Shown: positions 31,165 to 41,893, numbered from the stretch's first letter. The stretch: DNA of 64,000 nt from Gracilaria gracilis (GCA_030374805.1 JARGSG010000059.1:310001-374000), one strand, 5' to 3'. Translations and numbers: made by a program. Notes: generated from the letters alone by a model not told the origin.

Positions 31165-33340
31165 TGTGGAGCGACGAGGACTCCCTTCGACCCTTCGTGG
31201 GCGATTTTGTCGATGAGTAGGAGAAGAAAGTCGAAGGGGGGGTCCACAATTGACATAGGTTCGGCGACCAGTGTTCCTGCATGTGGGACTCCATGTACTT
31301 CCTGCGGGCTGCTAGTCGTTCCCCGAGTGGGCAATTCCAGAATACGTGGCGGTCGAAGTCGTATTCGCGCTTCAATGCGTCCATCAGGCGCAGCGTCGCA
31401 CGAACGTCGTGCGGTAACCACGTTCGGGAGAGCCGATCCGCGAAACGGTTCACTGCACTGGGCAGCCACCTTGCTTCCACTGTTATCCCGAGAGCGCGTA
31501 GGAGTCGACGAAGCTTCCGCAATTCGGACATCAGCGCAGGGGAGGCTGACACCATAGCATTCAGAACCAGGGCAGCAGCCTGATTGTCTTCGTGAATGAG
31601 CTCCTTGCGCACGTGATCCTGAGAAAGATGGTCCTCAAAGTGGTGGGACATGAGAAGCCGAACTGCGCGCAGCTCCCGTAGCGTGATCGAAAGAATCCTC
31701 TCGTTGCTTCTCCATAAACCTTGTCCTTCCCACGAACCGGGGCTCCCTGCCCGGAGGTTTGTACCAAGCGTACCTCCGTAACCTACGTCCGCTGCGTCGC
31801 TGAGCATTGAGAGCTGAGCTCCCTCGTGGTGGAGTGAGCGACCCTCGCCGCGGGTAAATGAGCGCCAGTAGCGAAGGTCCCTGAGAGACTGCCGGGAGAG
31901 GCGAATGCGGACATCGGCTCCGAGCAGTTGACGACCCTTGTACGAAGTTGTACAAATATCGTCGTAGAACGACCGTGTGTAGAATCGCGCCAGAAGGAAG
32001 GCTAGGCCTAAAGAAATGCAAACGCCACAGAACTGGCGCAGCGATTGCTGGGACACCAAGCGTCGATGCAAAAGAGCAGTGCGCAAGAGTTTCACGGCGA
32101 GGCGTTGAACGCGTTCCACTTTGTGGGACACTACGTAGACACGCATACAGAGTGTGTCGATGTGAAACCCCAGGTGTTCCAATTGCTGAGAACCGTGCCA
32201 GTTGCCCTTTGAAGGGTCCCAGGCAGAACTCGTTAAACAAGAAGTAATGGAGGTCTAAAGTGATTCCCAAACAAGGGTGCTGAAACAATAATTGGAGGAG
32301 ACACAACTTCATGGAATTGTCATCAGGGATTAATTTTATTGAATATTCCATGAATGTGATTTTTTGAAAAAATTAACCTCCATGGAAGTGCCTTGACATT
32401 TCAATGACAAGGTTTATTTTCAATTACCAGGTAATGATAGTTCAATGACAATGAGTTTTGCTAGGGGGTGTCTGGTTATCCCCAACGTTTGAAGAAGCCG
32501 TCCCAGCTTTTTGCGTGCTTTTGCGCAGTCCCTCGGCGTAGAAGGGCGGCCCGGGGGCGACGGGGCTGCCAAGAAGTCGTCGATGTAAGGCAAGAGCCGG
32601 TAGCCTAACGTGCAACGAATGTACCTGACGAGTGGCTTGAGCAGCTTTGTGAACCACCAGGCTGACCGCCCCCAGCCGAAAGGAAGCGCTATGCAGCGAA
32701 AGTACCGCTTCCCGTATCGAAAGATAAAATTGTCCCGCATACTGGGGTGCAGATAAAACGCGCGGTATCCCCCTTTTATATCCCAGGACATGAGATAGTC
32801 CTTGTGTTGGAGGTCGAGAGCGAACCCAGGCAGAGTCTCCATTCTGTTGTCCCTTTTGGCCAGTGCTTGCTCTGCTGCGAAAAATTGATTACAAACCGGA
32901 GCTTCTCTTCTCCAGTAGAATCAATGCGCCACACAGTAAAAGCGGAAGAAACCATATTGCCCTCCGCTACCCGAGCCATCGCGAACTCCTCTGTGATTTC
33001 CTCGTAGATATTCTCTAATATTCCTCTTCTCAAGTCTTTTTCTGCGTAATCCTTGTCCCGCAGAGACTGGGGAATGTTGGGTAGTACTGTCCCGTCCGTG
33101 AATGGTATTGATGGTTGATCTATAATACCATACCGAATGGAACGCACTACAAATGTCGAAGCGTTGAGCAGTTGACGCCAAAGATCCGCTCGCAGCGACG
33201 TCTTGCGCCAAAGTGGACATTCCCCAACAGCTACTTTTGCGCTTCTCATACAGGTGTCTTTTATCTCTTCGAAGGGCCTCCACCGTGTGATGTCCCATCT
33301 TTAGAGAGTTTAGATGCCTGAGCGAGACGGAGTTTGGCAA
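31124..33340 (-). pseudogene. Reverse transcriptase-RNase H of element A
   Basis: RT begins near 33250 (YEEITEEFAMARVAEG, SSAFTVWR, RFVINFSQQSKHWP). It continues with LSWDIKGGYRAFYLHP-type text (here YLMSWDIKGGYRAF), FRCIALPFGWGRSAWWFTK and YIDDFLAAPSP with the catalytic Asp pair (about 32580). After a 245-bp insert it resumes LEHLGFHIDT, RHWRSF-like text and RNase H: LSDAADVGYGGTLG, RELRAVRLLMSHHF, EDNQAAA and VNRFADRLSR. The domain order is that of DIRS-order elements. Confidence 0.85.
32211..32455. mobile_element. 245-bp AT-rich insert within RT/RNase H of element A
   Basis: The protein frame is cleanly interrupted between PLAK and NWHGSQQLEHLG. TTT(T) appears at both ends (TTT at 32208-32210, TTTT at 32456-32459), perhaps a short target duplication. 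It contains an internal hairpin, TTCATGGAAT with ATTCCATGAA, and repeated TCAATGACAA words. No coding potential. Type unknown. Confidence 0.5.
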
Positions 33341-33720
33341 GCTCTTTGGCTGCCTCGATCTCCAAACGAGAGGTCAAGGCCTCTCGAGCAGTCCGATAGG
33401 GTTCGGAATGTACGGCGTCGTGTCCTTGCTCAACAAGGAATGCCATTTGTCAAGCGACTTTGATCCCCTGCTCCACAATGTCCTTGAAGTACTGTCCCCT
33501 CATGGTCAGAACTTCGAGGCTTGCCTTTAAACTCTGTTCTCCGAGAGCCAAAAGCTTTCCACATTGGTGAAAGTTATCAGCTTCTTCGAGTGCAAGCCGA
33601 AAATCAATCAACGATACTTGAAGCCAAACCCCAGCGGCGTTTATGTACTCCCATTCTTTCGCAGAACGCTTGTCGCGATTGCGCAGCTCTCCAGAGAAAG
33701 AACTCGATCGGGGCTTGAAT
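33261..33720 (-). pseudogene. gag-like segment of element A
   Basis: The minus-strand frame contains VHSEPYRTAREALTSRLEIE and AKELAKLRLAQASKLSKDGT. It matches the equivalent part of element B (YSESHRFLREALSNRLEIEA). It lies between the 5' terminal repeat and RT, where gag is expected. Upstream parts are decayed. Confidence 0.55.
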
Positions 33721-33974
33721 TAACCCATATGCGGAACGGGCACATAATCTCCTCTGTGGTAGATAGTACCATGCCCATTGAGTTTATTGGCAGCTACCGC
33801 AAGGGCAACAGCATTGTAATCATTATTTTCTGGCTTAGAGGCGTTCCAAATGGCCTGAAAGTCCAAAACTTGGAGCTATTGCGATGTTTCGGGAGGTTGA
33901 TCGGTCGACATGGCGCTAGCGCTTTGTTCGCGTGCGTGCTGAAGATGTCACCGCTCGGGAAGAGGAAAGTTTCT

Positions 33975-34285
33975 AAGAAACGGACGTGGGAGGGAAGAGA
34001 GGGAGACATCAGTACGATCCTTGGCGGCTTTTGTAGGACGGTGACTTCCTGTGCGAGACAGTCAACAAAGCTGCATTCGAAGACAGCGATCCCCGCAAGA
34101 CAGTAGCCACGCAGAGGCTGGACTAGGGTAGTGTAGCTAGACTGTCTGCGAGACGTCCATCGGAGACAGAGATCTCCTCAAGACGGTTCGCCAGCAACGC
34201 TCGGCTACGTCAATGCGGATGACGCACGCTCGCTATTCCCCAGTGTAGTCCTTTCATCCCTGTACGCAATAGAGACATGTCACAT
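33975..34285 (-). repeat. Terminal direct repeat of element A, right
   Basis: 311 bp, same length and order as 29671-29981, with about ten scattered substitutions (for example GACGTGGG for GACATGGG). Confidence 0.9.
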
Positions 34286-34576
34286 AAAGGGAAGATTCGA
34301 TTAGTATATGCTTTTGCACTATCTGCTGTTCCGTGCAGGGTTCAGTTATTGCAAGGATGCGGGGCTTATTTGTCCCGCATGACCCATGCATGCCAAACAA
34401 AAAGCTATATCTCAGTGAGAAGTTCGTGAACGAGAATAGCTAGCTATCAGGCGTCCACACAATGCAGTCGTTCCCTTTAATCTCTGCAAGCCCTTAAACC
34501 AATACACGCCACTGAAATAAACTATTAGCCCATGACCAATACTACATGCAATCAAACTTTGATGCCTTCGCCGCCA

Positions 34577-35008
34577 TCATTTCTTCTTCTTAGGATGTTT
34601 GACTTTCTGAGGAGAGTTCACCTTCGTGCATATCATCCAGTGCTTTTCGTATTCAACTGCAATGCTCAGACAAATAGACAGCCCAAACTCCGTTAGTTCA
34701 ATGCTTTTTTACTTCGAACTAAACCTTACCTCTATGCTCTACGCATGGTTGAAAAAAGACTTACGAGTCGGATAGCCAAATAATCTACAGCAGAAGAACG
34801 TTATAAAGTTAGATATTCGATACAAACATGTCGCAGTACGTATATCCGAAGTTCAGGTGGCGCTCGAATGCAAATCGTACTTTCCGCAGTGAGGGCAAAA
34901 GCGTTTCGAAGGCCCTGTGTCACCAGAATTTGCAGGTGCTGAGCTTGAGTTTTCTCTGCTAGAACTTTTGTTCCCTGTGCTAGAACTTGCGTTACCTGAG
35001 CTGCTCAT
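34577..35008 (-). CDS. Small C2HC zinc-finger protein with a 20-nt microexon, array unit 4
   Basis: Predicted exons on the minus strand are 34881-35008, 34765-34784 and 34577-34656 (128 + 20 + 80 nt = 76 codons with stop). Introns are 96 and 108 nt, the same sizes as in unit 2. Exon 1 is exactly 21 nt shorter than in units 1 and 2 because it has one seven-residue Ser-rich repeat fewer. The spliced finger reads CPHCGK, then LFGYPTL, then EYEKHWMICTK, keeping both Cys pairs and the His. Retained frame, intron sites and ligands despite many substitutions argue for a real gene. It now lies right of retroelement A, about 5.9 kb from its partner kinase copy 4. Confidence 0.7.
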
Positions 35009-35092
35009 AATTGAAATTCAAGCGTCGATGTTAGGAGAAGCAGTCGCCCCACCGAAAAGCGGTATGTCTCTTCCGTAGTCTTTTTGCAACCC

Positions 35093-35759
35093 TGGCACCA
35101 TACGCATCGAGAGCAGGCAGTGAATGCCATCAAGAACCATTTTGAGATGTGGAACCTACCGTTGGTAGATACAGTGGTCAATGTGGGAGTACATATGCAT
35201 GACACAGCTGCAGAATGTCTACAGTTCACACTGGACATGGATCCTAGTGGTTTTGTGTTCCCAGTCTACTTCCTGTATCGAGAAGAGTTCTGGGGCTCCG
35301 AGTGATAACCTCATTTCCAAAGGCCGCATATGTATCATCCCACTTCACTACCTGGATCTTGGTCGAGACCCAAGTGAATTTTACAGTGTCCCGATTCAGC
35401 ACGTGATTTTATCTGGCACCAATTCTCTTCTCACTGATAGAGAACATAACGCAGAGAGATTTGGGGCTCTTGAGAACCTTCTACTGCTCGCTTTGCTACG
35501 CCGTGCAACTCACAAGGGTTGCATCTTAGAACTCCAACACAAATACAAGGAACATATCAAGAACGAGCTGGACAAAGCATCAAGTCCGGCAACTATCACT
35601 AACAGAAGTGAAAAACTTCGTCAGGCACCCTTCTTGTTTATCAACAACCAAACCAAGCTAGCCATTTTCTACTCTTTTTCACTAAAAATAGTTTGTATGT
35701 ATTCCAACCTTCTTGTGGGCTACGATGGTATCCCTTGGACTTTGAGAACAAATATTTAG
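35093..35759 (+). pseudogene. Unrecognised protein fragment beside the zinc-finger gene
   Basis: A coding-like run reads REQAVNAIKNHFEMWNLPLV, then DTAAECLQFTLDMDPSGFVF to 35305. After a frame change near 35300 it continues DNLISKGRICIIPLHYLDLG, ERFGALENLLLLALLRR and so on to 35759. The first 25 or so codons also exist at 21898-21983 in unit 2, so it belongs to the ancestral unit. There is no ATG in frame at the left end; GAGAGCAG at 35107-35114 could be a splice acceptor. No family recognised. It may be the 3' part of a gene captured when the array formed. Confidence 0.4.
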
Positions 35760-35822
35760 TAGTTACAGTGACTGCACAATGTGCAACGAGTCCCGACATG
35801 AGTTAGACGACTATTGATACCA

Positions 35823-36064
35823 TTCATCATGACTGTTAGAAAAGTACACAGCAATGAAGGCTAACGAACTAGGAATAGCAAGAAGGGACATCCTTCGTGT
35901 CACATGCCGAGCGTACCGATAATGACATAGCGATATATCCGCGCGTCTTGCAACAATTCTGCTGCATCAACAAGCAGACGATAAGCGTAGACGTCATCGC
36001 ATAAGAAGCAAGCTCTGCGTCGCCCATCGATCCCTACTTGCCCTGCCTATGTCAGTTTCTTTCG
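35823..36064 (+). repeat. Terminal direct repeat of element B, left
   Basis: 242 bp from TTCATCATGACTGTTAG to GTTTCTTTCG, matching 39775-40016 with about ten differences. Confidence 0.9.
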
Positions 36065-36125
36065 AAACTCCCCTTCCCATCCGAAGTGATGACATTTTCC
36101 AGCCTCACGTGAACGTAGCGTGAAC

Positions 36126-36614
36126 ATGATCGAACAAAACAGAGAGCCCAAGGACCTTGTCCAACTTTGGGAAAAAATGAAAGAATCTTTGAAAACGGCG
36201 AAGTGCTCTCACAAGCAATATAAGAGAATATCTTCCGCTCTGGATGATGCTAAGAATATGGGCAAGATTACTATGTTCGAACGGGGTGCACTTGTTCCAA
36301 TCAATTATATAGGATATTTCAAGCCAGAAACGAACGCGTTCTTCATGGAATTGAAAAATCGCGATTGGCGCTCTCATAAAGAATGGGAATACCTTAACGC
36401 CGCAACGGTGTGGCTTGAGATTAGCATTGTGGCATGGACGTTCTTGTACACGACAGAAGAACCGAATGATGTATGCAAGTATCTTAAGTTCGTAGCAACC
36501 GCGATGAAGGCGAGGCTTGAGGTGCTTTCCATGAGAGGACAGTACTTCAAAGATATTACGAAGAAGGAAATGGAACTTGCAAGGGAGTCTGCGTTCTTTG
36601 TGGAGCACCTATGA
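36126..36614 (+). CDS. gag-like ORF of element B
   Basis: ATG at 36126. This 162-codon ORF (MIEQNREPKDLVQLWEKM) is open to 36614, acidic/basic mixed and mostly helical. It includes VPINYIGYFKPETNAFF and AMKARLEVLSMRGQYFKDI. It is followed in another frame by YSESHRFLREALSNRLEIEA and AKELAKLMLSQKAS (36640-36720), which match element A. Position before RT suggests a structural or RNA-binding protein. No zinc knuckle is visible. Confidence 0.5.
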   Translation: MIEQNREPKDLVQLWEKMKESLKTAKCSHKQYKRISSALDDAKNMGKITMFERGALVPINYIGYFKPETNAFFMELKNRDWRSHKEWEYLNAATVWLEISIVAWTFLYTTEEPNDVCKYLKFVATAMKARLEVLSMRGQYFKDITKKEMELARESAFFVEHL

Positions 36615-36767
36615 TGCCGTGTATTCCGAATCTCACCGCTTTTTGCGAGAAGCACTTTCGAACCGTTTGGAAATCGAAGCCGCCAAAGAACTAGCTAAGC
36701 TCATGCTTTCCCAGAAAGCCTCAAACATAAAAGTACCCCACTCAGCCGAGTCCTGTCCGTCCCGAAC

Positions 36768-38663
36768 GTGATGTCATCAACATCATACAAAGCCAAGGAG
36801 GGGCGCCGGATCAAACCTCTTTGGTGGAAGACCTCCGAGAAGTCCAATTCATGGATTCAACTGCTCGGAGCCTCCAAACACGTCGCAAGCGCCGTAAAGT
36901 ATGGTATTTTGGACCTTCCGACAGTCCCCTTTGTAGACGGTGTCGTGTTGCCTGCCATCCCGTAAACTCGCGAAGATCGCGACTATGCTGAGCAAGACCT
37001 TTCCAATGGGCTTGCTGAGCACATTTACGAAGAAGTTACTAAAGAATACGCATATGCTAGGGTCGCCGAAGGGAAGATGTTATCTTCTGCTTTCACAGTA
37101 TGGCGCACGAACAGCAGCGGGGTTAGCAAACCCCGCTTCGTCATCAACTTCAGCCGACAGTCCAAGCATTGAAAACGTGGAACCATTAAGATGGAAACCC
37201 TTCCCTTCTTTGCGCTTGGTTTGCAGCAGTATGATCATTTGTTGTCGTTCGACATAAAAGGTGGTTACCGTGCCTTCTTTCTGCACCCTGCCATGCGCGA
37301 CTTCTTCATATTTCACTATAACGGACGATATTTCCGTTGCGTAGCCCTCCCGTTTGCTTGGGGGCAGCCCGCCATGTGGTTCACAAAGTTTTTGAAACCT
37401 TTGGTGCGTTATATACGGGAACAGCTAGGCTACCGTATATTGACGATTTCCTAATCGGCCCTTCCGCGTTCGGGGGAGTGTAGACTCTTTGGCATTGCAC
37501 CCGTGCCGTTAAACGGTTGCTCAAACGTTTGGGATTACCAGACATCCCACTAATGGGGAGTGGTCCGGGTCGCAACGAATAGATCTTTGGGGTTCAGGAT
37601 CGACACCGTAGCAATGGAAATCCTGGTGGTGCCTCATAACATGCAACGAGTGCACGAAACTGCGATACAGTTTCTGCGCCCCTCCTGCCTTCATCGTCGC
37701 ATCGTTCCCCTCGCCCTCCTGCGTCAGTTTGTTGGAACTTGCATCGCCCTCTCCCTGGCATACCCACTTTCTCGGTTTTACACGCGATTACTATACGGCG
37801 ACATCGCCCAAGCATGCCCTGGCCAACGCCAAATCAAAACCACATGGGTTCGTCTCTCTCGCCAGTCCCTCCGCGATCTCCGACACTGGCGATCATTTAC
37901 GCAAACCCGTGGGCGACCTTTGCATTCTCCGACTCCGAACCTCGCCCTCCACAGCGACGCAGCCGACATCGGATACGGAGGAACCCTGGGTCTATGTCTG
38001 CTACAGGGCAGTCCCGGTTTGTGGGCCACCCGTGGCTTGTAAAGGTCAAAAAATCGGCAGGAATCAATCACTCTCCGAGAGTTGCGAGCCGTGCGGTTAC
38101 TAATGGCCGACCATTTTTCACGCTTCCTTCGCAAGAAATCCACCGAGTACCTGCTTGTCCACAAAGACAACCAAGCGGTAGCCTTCGTACTGGATGCCAT
38201 GGTGTCAGCATCCCCTGCAATGATGAGCGAGCTACGGAAACTCCATGCCCTACTTCTCTAACTCGGAGTGCAGATTCAGGCGCAGTGGATTCCCAGCGCC
38301 GTGAACAAGTTCGCAGACCGCCTATCGCGGACGTGGCTCCCTCAAAACGCTCGGGCTACCTTTCACTTGACTCGTGCGTTAAAGCACGAATACGAATTCG
38401 ACCGCCACGTCTTTTGGGACCGACCACTCGGGGAACGACTGGCCGCCCGAAGGAAGTACATCTCGGAACACCTGCGGCAACTGTGGGACCCGGACGTATG
38501 TCATCTGTGGGCGCTGCCGTTCGACTTCCTGAATCTGGTGATAACCAAAATAGAGGAGGACTCCGCTCCCGGAGTAGTCATCGCACCGTACTGGCCCAAC
38601 CAGGGCTGGTATCATCGCCTACGGCAGCTCGCCAGAAATGTGACCGTACTACACCCACACTAA
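36768..38663 (+). pseudogene. Reverse transcriptase-RNase H of element B
   Basis: Pieces in order are KPLWWKTSEKSNSWIQLLGA, YEEVTKEYAYARVAEGKM, SSAFTVWRTNSSG, RFVINFSRQSKH, HLLSFDIKGGYRAFFLHP, FRCVALPFAWGQPAMWFTK, YIDDFL near 37435 (after a shift), SLGFRIDT, RNase H LALHSDAADIGYGGTLG, and VNKFADRLSRTWLP near 38300. At least four frame breaks. The RNase H and RT catalytic residues match element A. Confidence 0.85.
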
Positions 38664-38697
38664 GTACCACACGGTCTGTTGCACTCCACGCCAAGGA

Positions 38698-39640
38698 GTG
38701 GTCCGTAGTAATAGCCCTGATTCGTTGGTAGCCGCTTACAAGGCCACGCTCCGAAACTCGGTGCTCCTGCACGCAGACTCGACTCAGAAAACCCCACATT
38801 CCCAGCCGGCAGCGGATCTGGTATCCAATTTTGGCTATTCACCGTCATCTTGGCAGAACAGGGCGCCGCAGCTCAGAAAGTGGTTTACGTTCTGTGAGTC
38901 ACAAAAATTTCCCACAATTGTGGACTCCGACGCCCCAATCCTTTCTTACATCGGCTTCCTCTCTGATGAATAACGAATATCAGCTGCTTCCCTTCCCCAC
39001 TACCTTTCGGCGATCGCTAGATATCACGAACACCATGGTAAGCCTTCCCGGACACGCACGCAACTTATCACCAATCTCTGGAAAGCTTACGCCCGCAAAC
39101 ACGCCACATGGGAGTCCTATGGAGGTGTTAGATTGGGATATCCACCCGACATTTTGCAACGCATCGTCAAACCGGGTTTCGAACCTTCCGATATGCGGAT
39201 CACAGCCAGTACCTGTGCCGTGGTCGTGGCATATGTGTCTCACCTCCGGTCTGTCACTGTGGCCTCCATTACAAAGAATGACCTTAAATCTCAGCCGGAC
39301 TGTCTTGAGCTCTTCATTCGAAGACGCAAAGGCAAAACAAATCGCTGCCCACTCATTTTGAAGTACTGGAGGAATACAACATGGCATTCGACTTACTCCC
39401 CTTTTATGATCATCCGCAAATGGCTCCGCCGCTGGCCCACAGCGATCCTTTTTGGCAACACGTCCCTTTGTCAAGGACTTGATATTGCACTACGCACAGT
39501 ATTGCATTCTTTATCCGTTGAAACTCCAGAAGGTTTTTCATACAGCTCCCACAGTTTGCACTGAACGAATTGATCCTACTTGGTTGCCCTTGCGAATTGA
39601 TTATGCATCGATTTGACTGGACCTCGGAAGGTATGATTTA
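38698..39640 (+). pseudogene. Tyrosine recombinase of element B
   Basis: The N-terminal domain (WQNRAPQLRKWFTFCESQKF, ILSYIGFLSDE) lies at 38698-38973. The catalytic part at 39133-39630 contains VSHLRSVTVA (first Arg), FIRRRKGKTNRC, SSHSL (His, with the following Arg lost in a frame break), ELILLGCPCEL and HRFDWTSEGM. It ends before a clear Tyr, so it is probably dead. Confidence 0.75.
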
Positions 39641-39774
39641 GACCTCTATGGATAGTTCACTGAGTTTTTCAAAAGCTTCGGAATGGTTCTTTGCGCAGCT
39701 TGTCCCGAATTCCAAACTACGCCCTCCGCTTGCGTAACCATCCAGGTTCCGCTTTCATTGGACCTTCAGTCTCC

Positions 39775-40016
39775 TTCATCATGACTGTTAGAAAAGTACA
39801 CAACAATGAAGGCTAACGAACTAGCATTAGCAAGCAGGGACATCCTTCGTGTCACATGCCGAGCGTACCGATAATGACATAGCGATACATCCGCGCGTCT
39901 TGCAACAATTCTGCTGCATCAACAAGCAGACGATAAGCGTAGACGTCATCGCACAAGAAGCAACCCCTGCGTCGCCCATCGATCCCTACTTGCCCTGCTT
40001 GTGTCCGTTTCTTTCG
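39775..40016 (+). repeat. Terminal direct repeat of element B, right
   Basis: 242 bp, partner of 35823-36064. GTGTCCGTTTCTTTCG at its end is followed by a second TGTCCGTTTCTTTCC about 30 bp later. Confidence 0.9.
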
Positions 40017-40717
40017 CCCATTCCCTCCCACCCTCTCTTTCACATGTCCGTTTCTTTCCGATAGCGTGCTGCTGTACCGTCGTTCTCAGCCATAGCCAGA
40101 GGCCAAGAGTAACACCCACGCTGCACACTCTGTTTGTTTCATGTAAAACGTTCGCGATAAGCGCTTTATCTTTAGTCTCCTTCATGCGTTTGCAGGGCCG
40201 GATATAGAGAAACAAGGAGGCACAACAAACTGAGAGACACGATGGTCACTGCGCTGAAACAATATCCTGCTCTCCAGCTGGTGTTCCGGGAATGGAATTT
40301 CCCGTCGGAATCGCATTTGCCGGAAACAGAGCGTCACAGGCTTGATTTGGCTATCACCAAGTGCACCAAATCCGGGTCGGAAGACCAAATAAGGTCGGTT
40401 TGACGATTAAAATTTGGGCGATTCCGCACACAAAGCCAATAAGGGTTTTTAATTAAGGCATTTTAACCCTTCTCTTCGACATAAGAACGACTTTGGCTTT
40501 GTATCATGTTTAATTAACACACATGGTCCTACCTTTATTTTGAAATAAGGGAAAGAATAACACCGGATTTACTACCGTTCGAGTAAAACTTGTCACTTAA
40601 AACCCCTATTTCAGGCCTCATGCATTGGCCAATGATCGATGGTGATCGACGACGGAGGCCATCGTTATTTGCATCTTCCCCGACACCATTCCATCCAATT
40701 CCATCGCTATTCCACTC

Positions 40718-41752
40718 ATGGTAAACAACGAATCAAAGGTCGTTCCATCTCCCCAAACCCCAAGCCAAACCCCATGCTCAAATGATCCATCTACACATTC
40801 GTCAATGCCGAAGGCCGCACGTCCCAGTTCCTCCAAAGCCATCTCTAAGCGCTTTGTAATGAACAAAGTAGAAAAAACTTGGGTGATTCTAGAGCTCATA
40901 GCACTTCAAGCTCGGATGCAAAAACAAAAGACCTTAGAAAAGACTTGCGCAGCTGTTGCGAAAAACTCCGGCATGCGGCATGTACCGGACGCTGTAGTAA
41001 TGAACGACACCAACAAATATGAAATGGCGTGGCGCCGTATGTATATGTCAAAGGTTACACCGGAGAACACATTCAATGTTGCCAAGAACATGAATGAAAT
41101 GGCCAAGAAGGTTACCATATCATCTGTTGCTGAAGCGAATGGCAACAACGGCCCAATAGCTGCTGCGAAAGATAACGGAGGAGAGGCACAGCATCTTCTG
41201 GATAAAGTAATTCTTGATTACAAGCATGAGGCAAACAAGTGAGCATTGAGCACCGATGATGATGCTACCACCGCATTGGAAAAAGCATGTGAGTCACGTG
41301 CCGAGAAGATGAAAAGAAACCGAAAACGCCGTGCCACATTCGAGGAACACAAGAAGAAGAGAAAGAAAGAACGTGATATGCGGGAGAGAAGACGTTCTGC
41401 AGCTGACTGGCAGAACATACGCGCACAGACGCGAATTGCTAACGCAGCTGTTGCAAGTGCCGCGCTGCAACGACGACAAACTGAGCAATTTGGGATCTTG
41501 GTTACTCTTTACGCACAAAGTCAAAACCTGCCGGTCTCGATTCCTGTCACACCTTTACCGCCACAGCTTCCAACGACCAAGTTGACTGTCGATCCTACAT
41601 TGGAGAGAGCTATCGTGGACTTCGAGCATGGCTTTGATTCGGAAGAAGTTAACAAACTCGATACCACATCCGAGCGCGATACATTTCCAGTCCAGACCGT
41701 GAAAGACACTGAGAACATAGCCGCTGATATCTCCGCATGTCATGAAGAGTAG
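40718..41752 (+). pseudogene. Harbinger accessory (Myb/SANT-like position) ORF with one in-frame stop
   Basis: ATG at 40718. The reading frame runs 344 codons with a single internal TGA at 41240-41242 after HEANK. The part after it (STDDDATTALEKACESRAEK) is in the same frame. The N-terminal half contains RHVPDAVVMNDTNKYEMAWR, and the C-terminal half has a strongly basic coiled-coil-like region (KRNRKRRATFEEHKKKRKKE). Harbinger elements usually carry a second DNA-binding protein needed for transposition, and position and charge fit that role, but no clear Myb repeat is visible. The stop could be read-through, mutation or error. Confidence 0.65.
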
Positions 41753-41893
41753 GTTGGGCTTAGGGTGGATATGCCACAAAGGGCGCAGGCGAGCCATGGT
41801 GAGCGCCAAGTCTGCAGCGAAGTCGCCGAGGTGAGCTCGCGAAGCGAGCGAGCCGAAGGTTGCGGAGCGAAGGCTAGCCTGAGCCTATGAATA

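Larger units (their letters stand above)
29671..34285 (-). mobile_element. Ngaro/DIRS-like tyrosine-recombinase retrotransposon A
   Basis: The element is 4.6 kb on the minus strand and bounded by 311-bp direct repeats (29671-29981 and 33975-34285). The order from its 5' end is gag-like segment, reverse transcriptase, RNase H, linker with a PHWPNQQWF motif, then tyrosine recombinase. No methyltransferase block was seen between RNase H and recombinase, and terminal repeats are direct, so Ngaro fits better than DIRS1. Frameshifts and a 245-bp insert in the RT/RNase H border mark it as inactive. Host array sequence of about 146 bp is present on both sides (29524-29670 and 34286-34431). Confidence 0.85.
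35823..40016 (+). mobile_element. Ngaro/DIRS-like tyrosine-recombinase retrotransposon B
   Basis: The element is 4.2 kb on the plus strand, with 242-bp direct terminal repeats (35823-36064 and 39775-40016). The order is gag-like, RT, RNase H, linker (APYWPNQGWYHRL) and tyrosine recombinase, the same architecture as element A. Protein sequences are clearly related but well diverged, and the terminal repeats are unrelated in sequence to those of A. Several stops and frameshifts make it inactive. Confidence 0.85.

Noticed and set aside
29671..34285. Interpretation as an ordinary LTR retrotransposon
   Set aside because: The direct terminal repeats suggested it, but the 3' gene is a tyrosine recombinase, not an integrase, and there is no aspartic protease.
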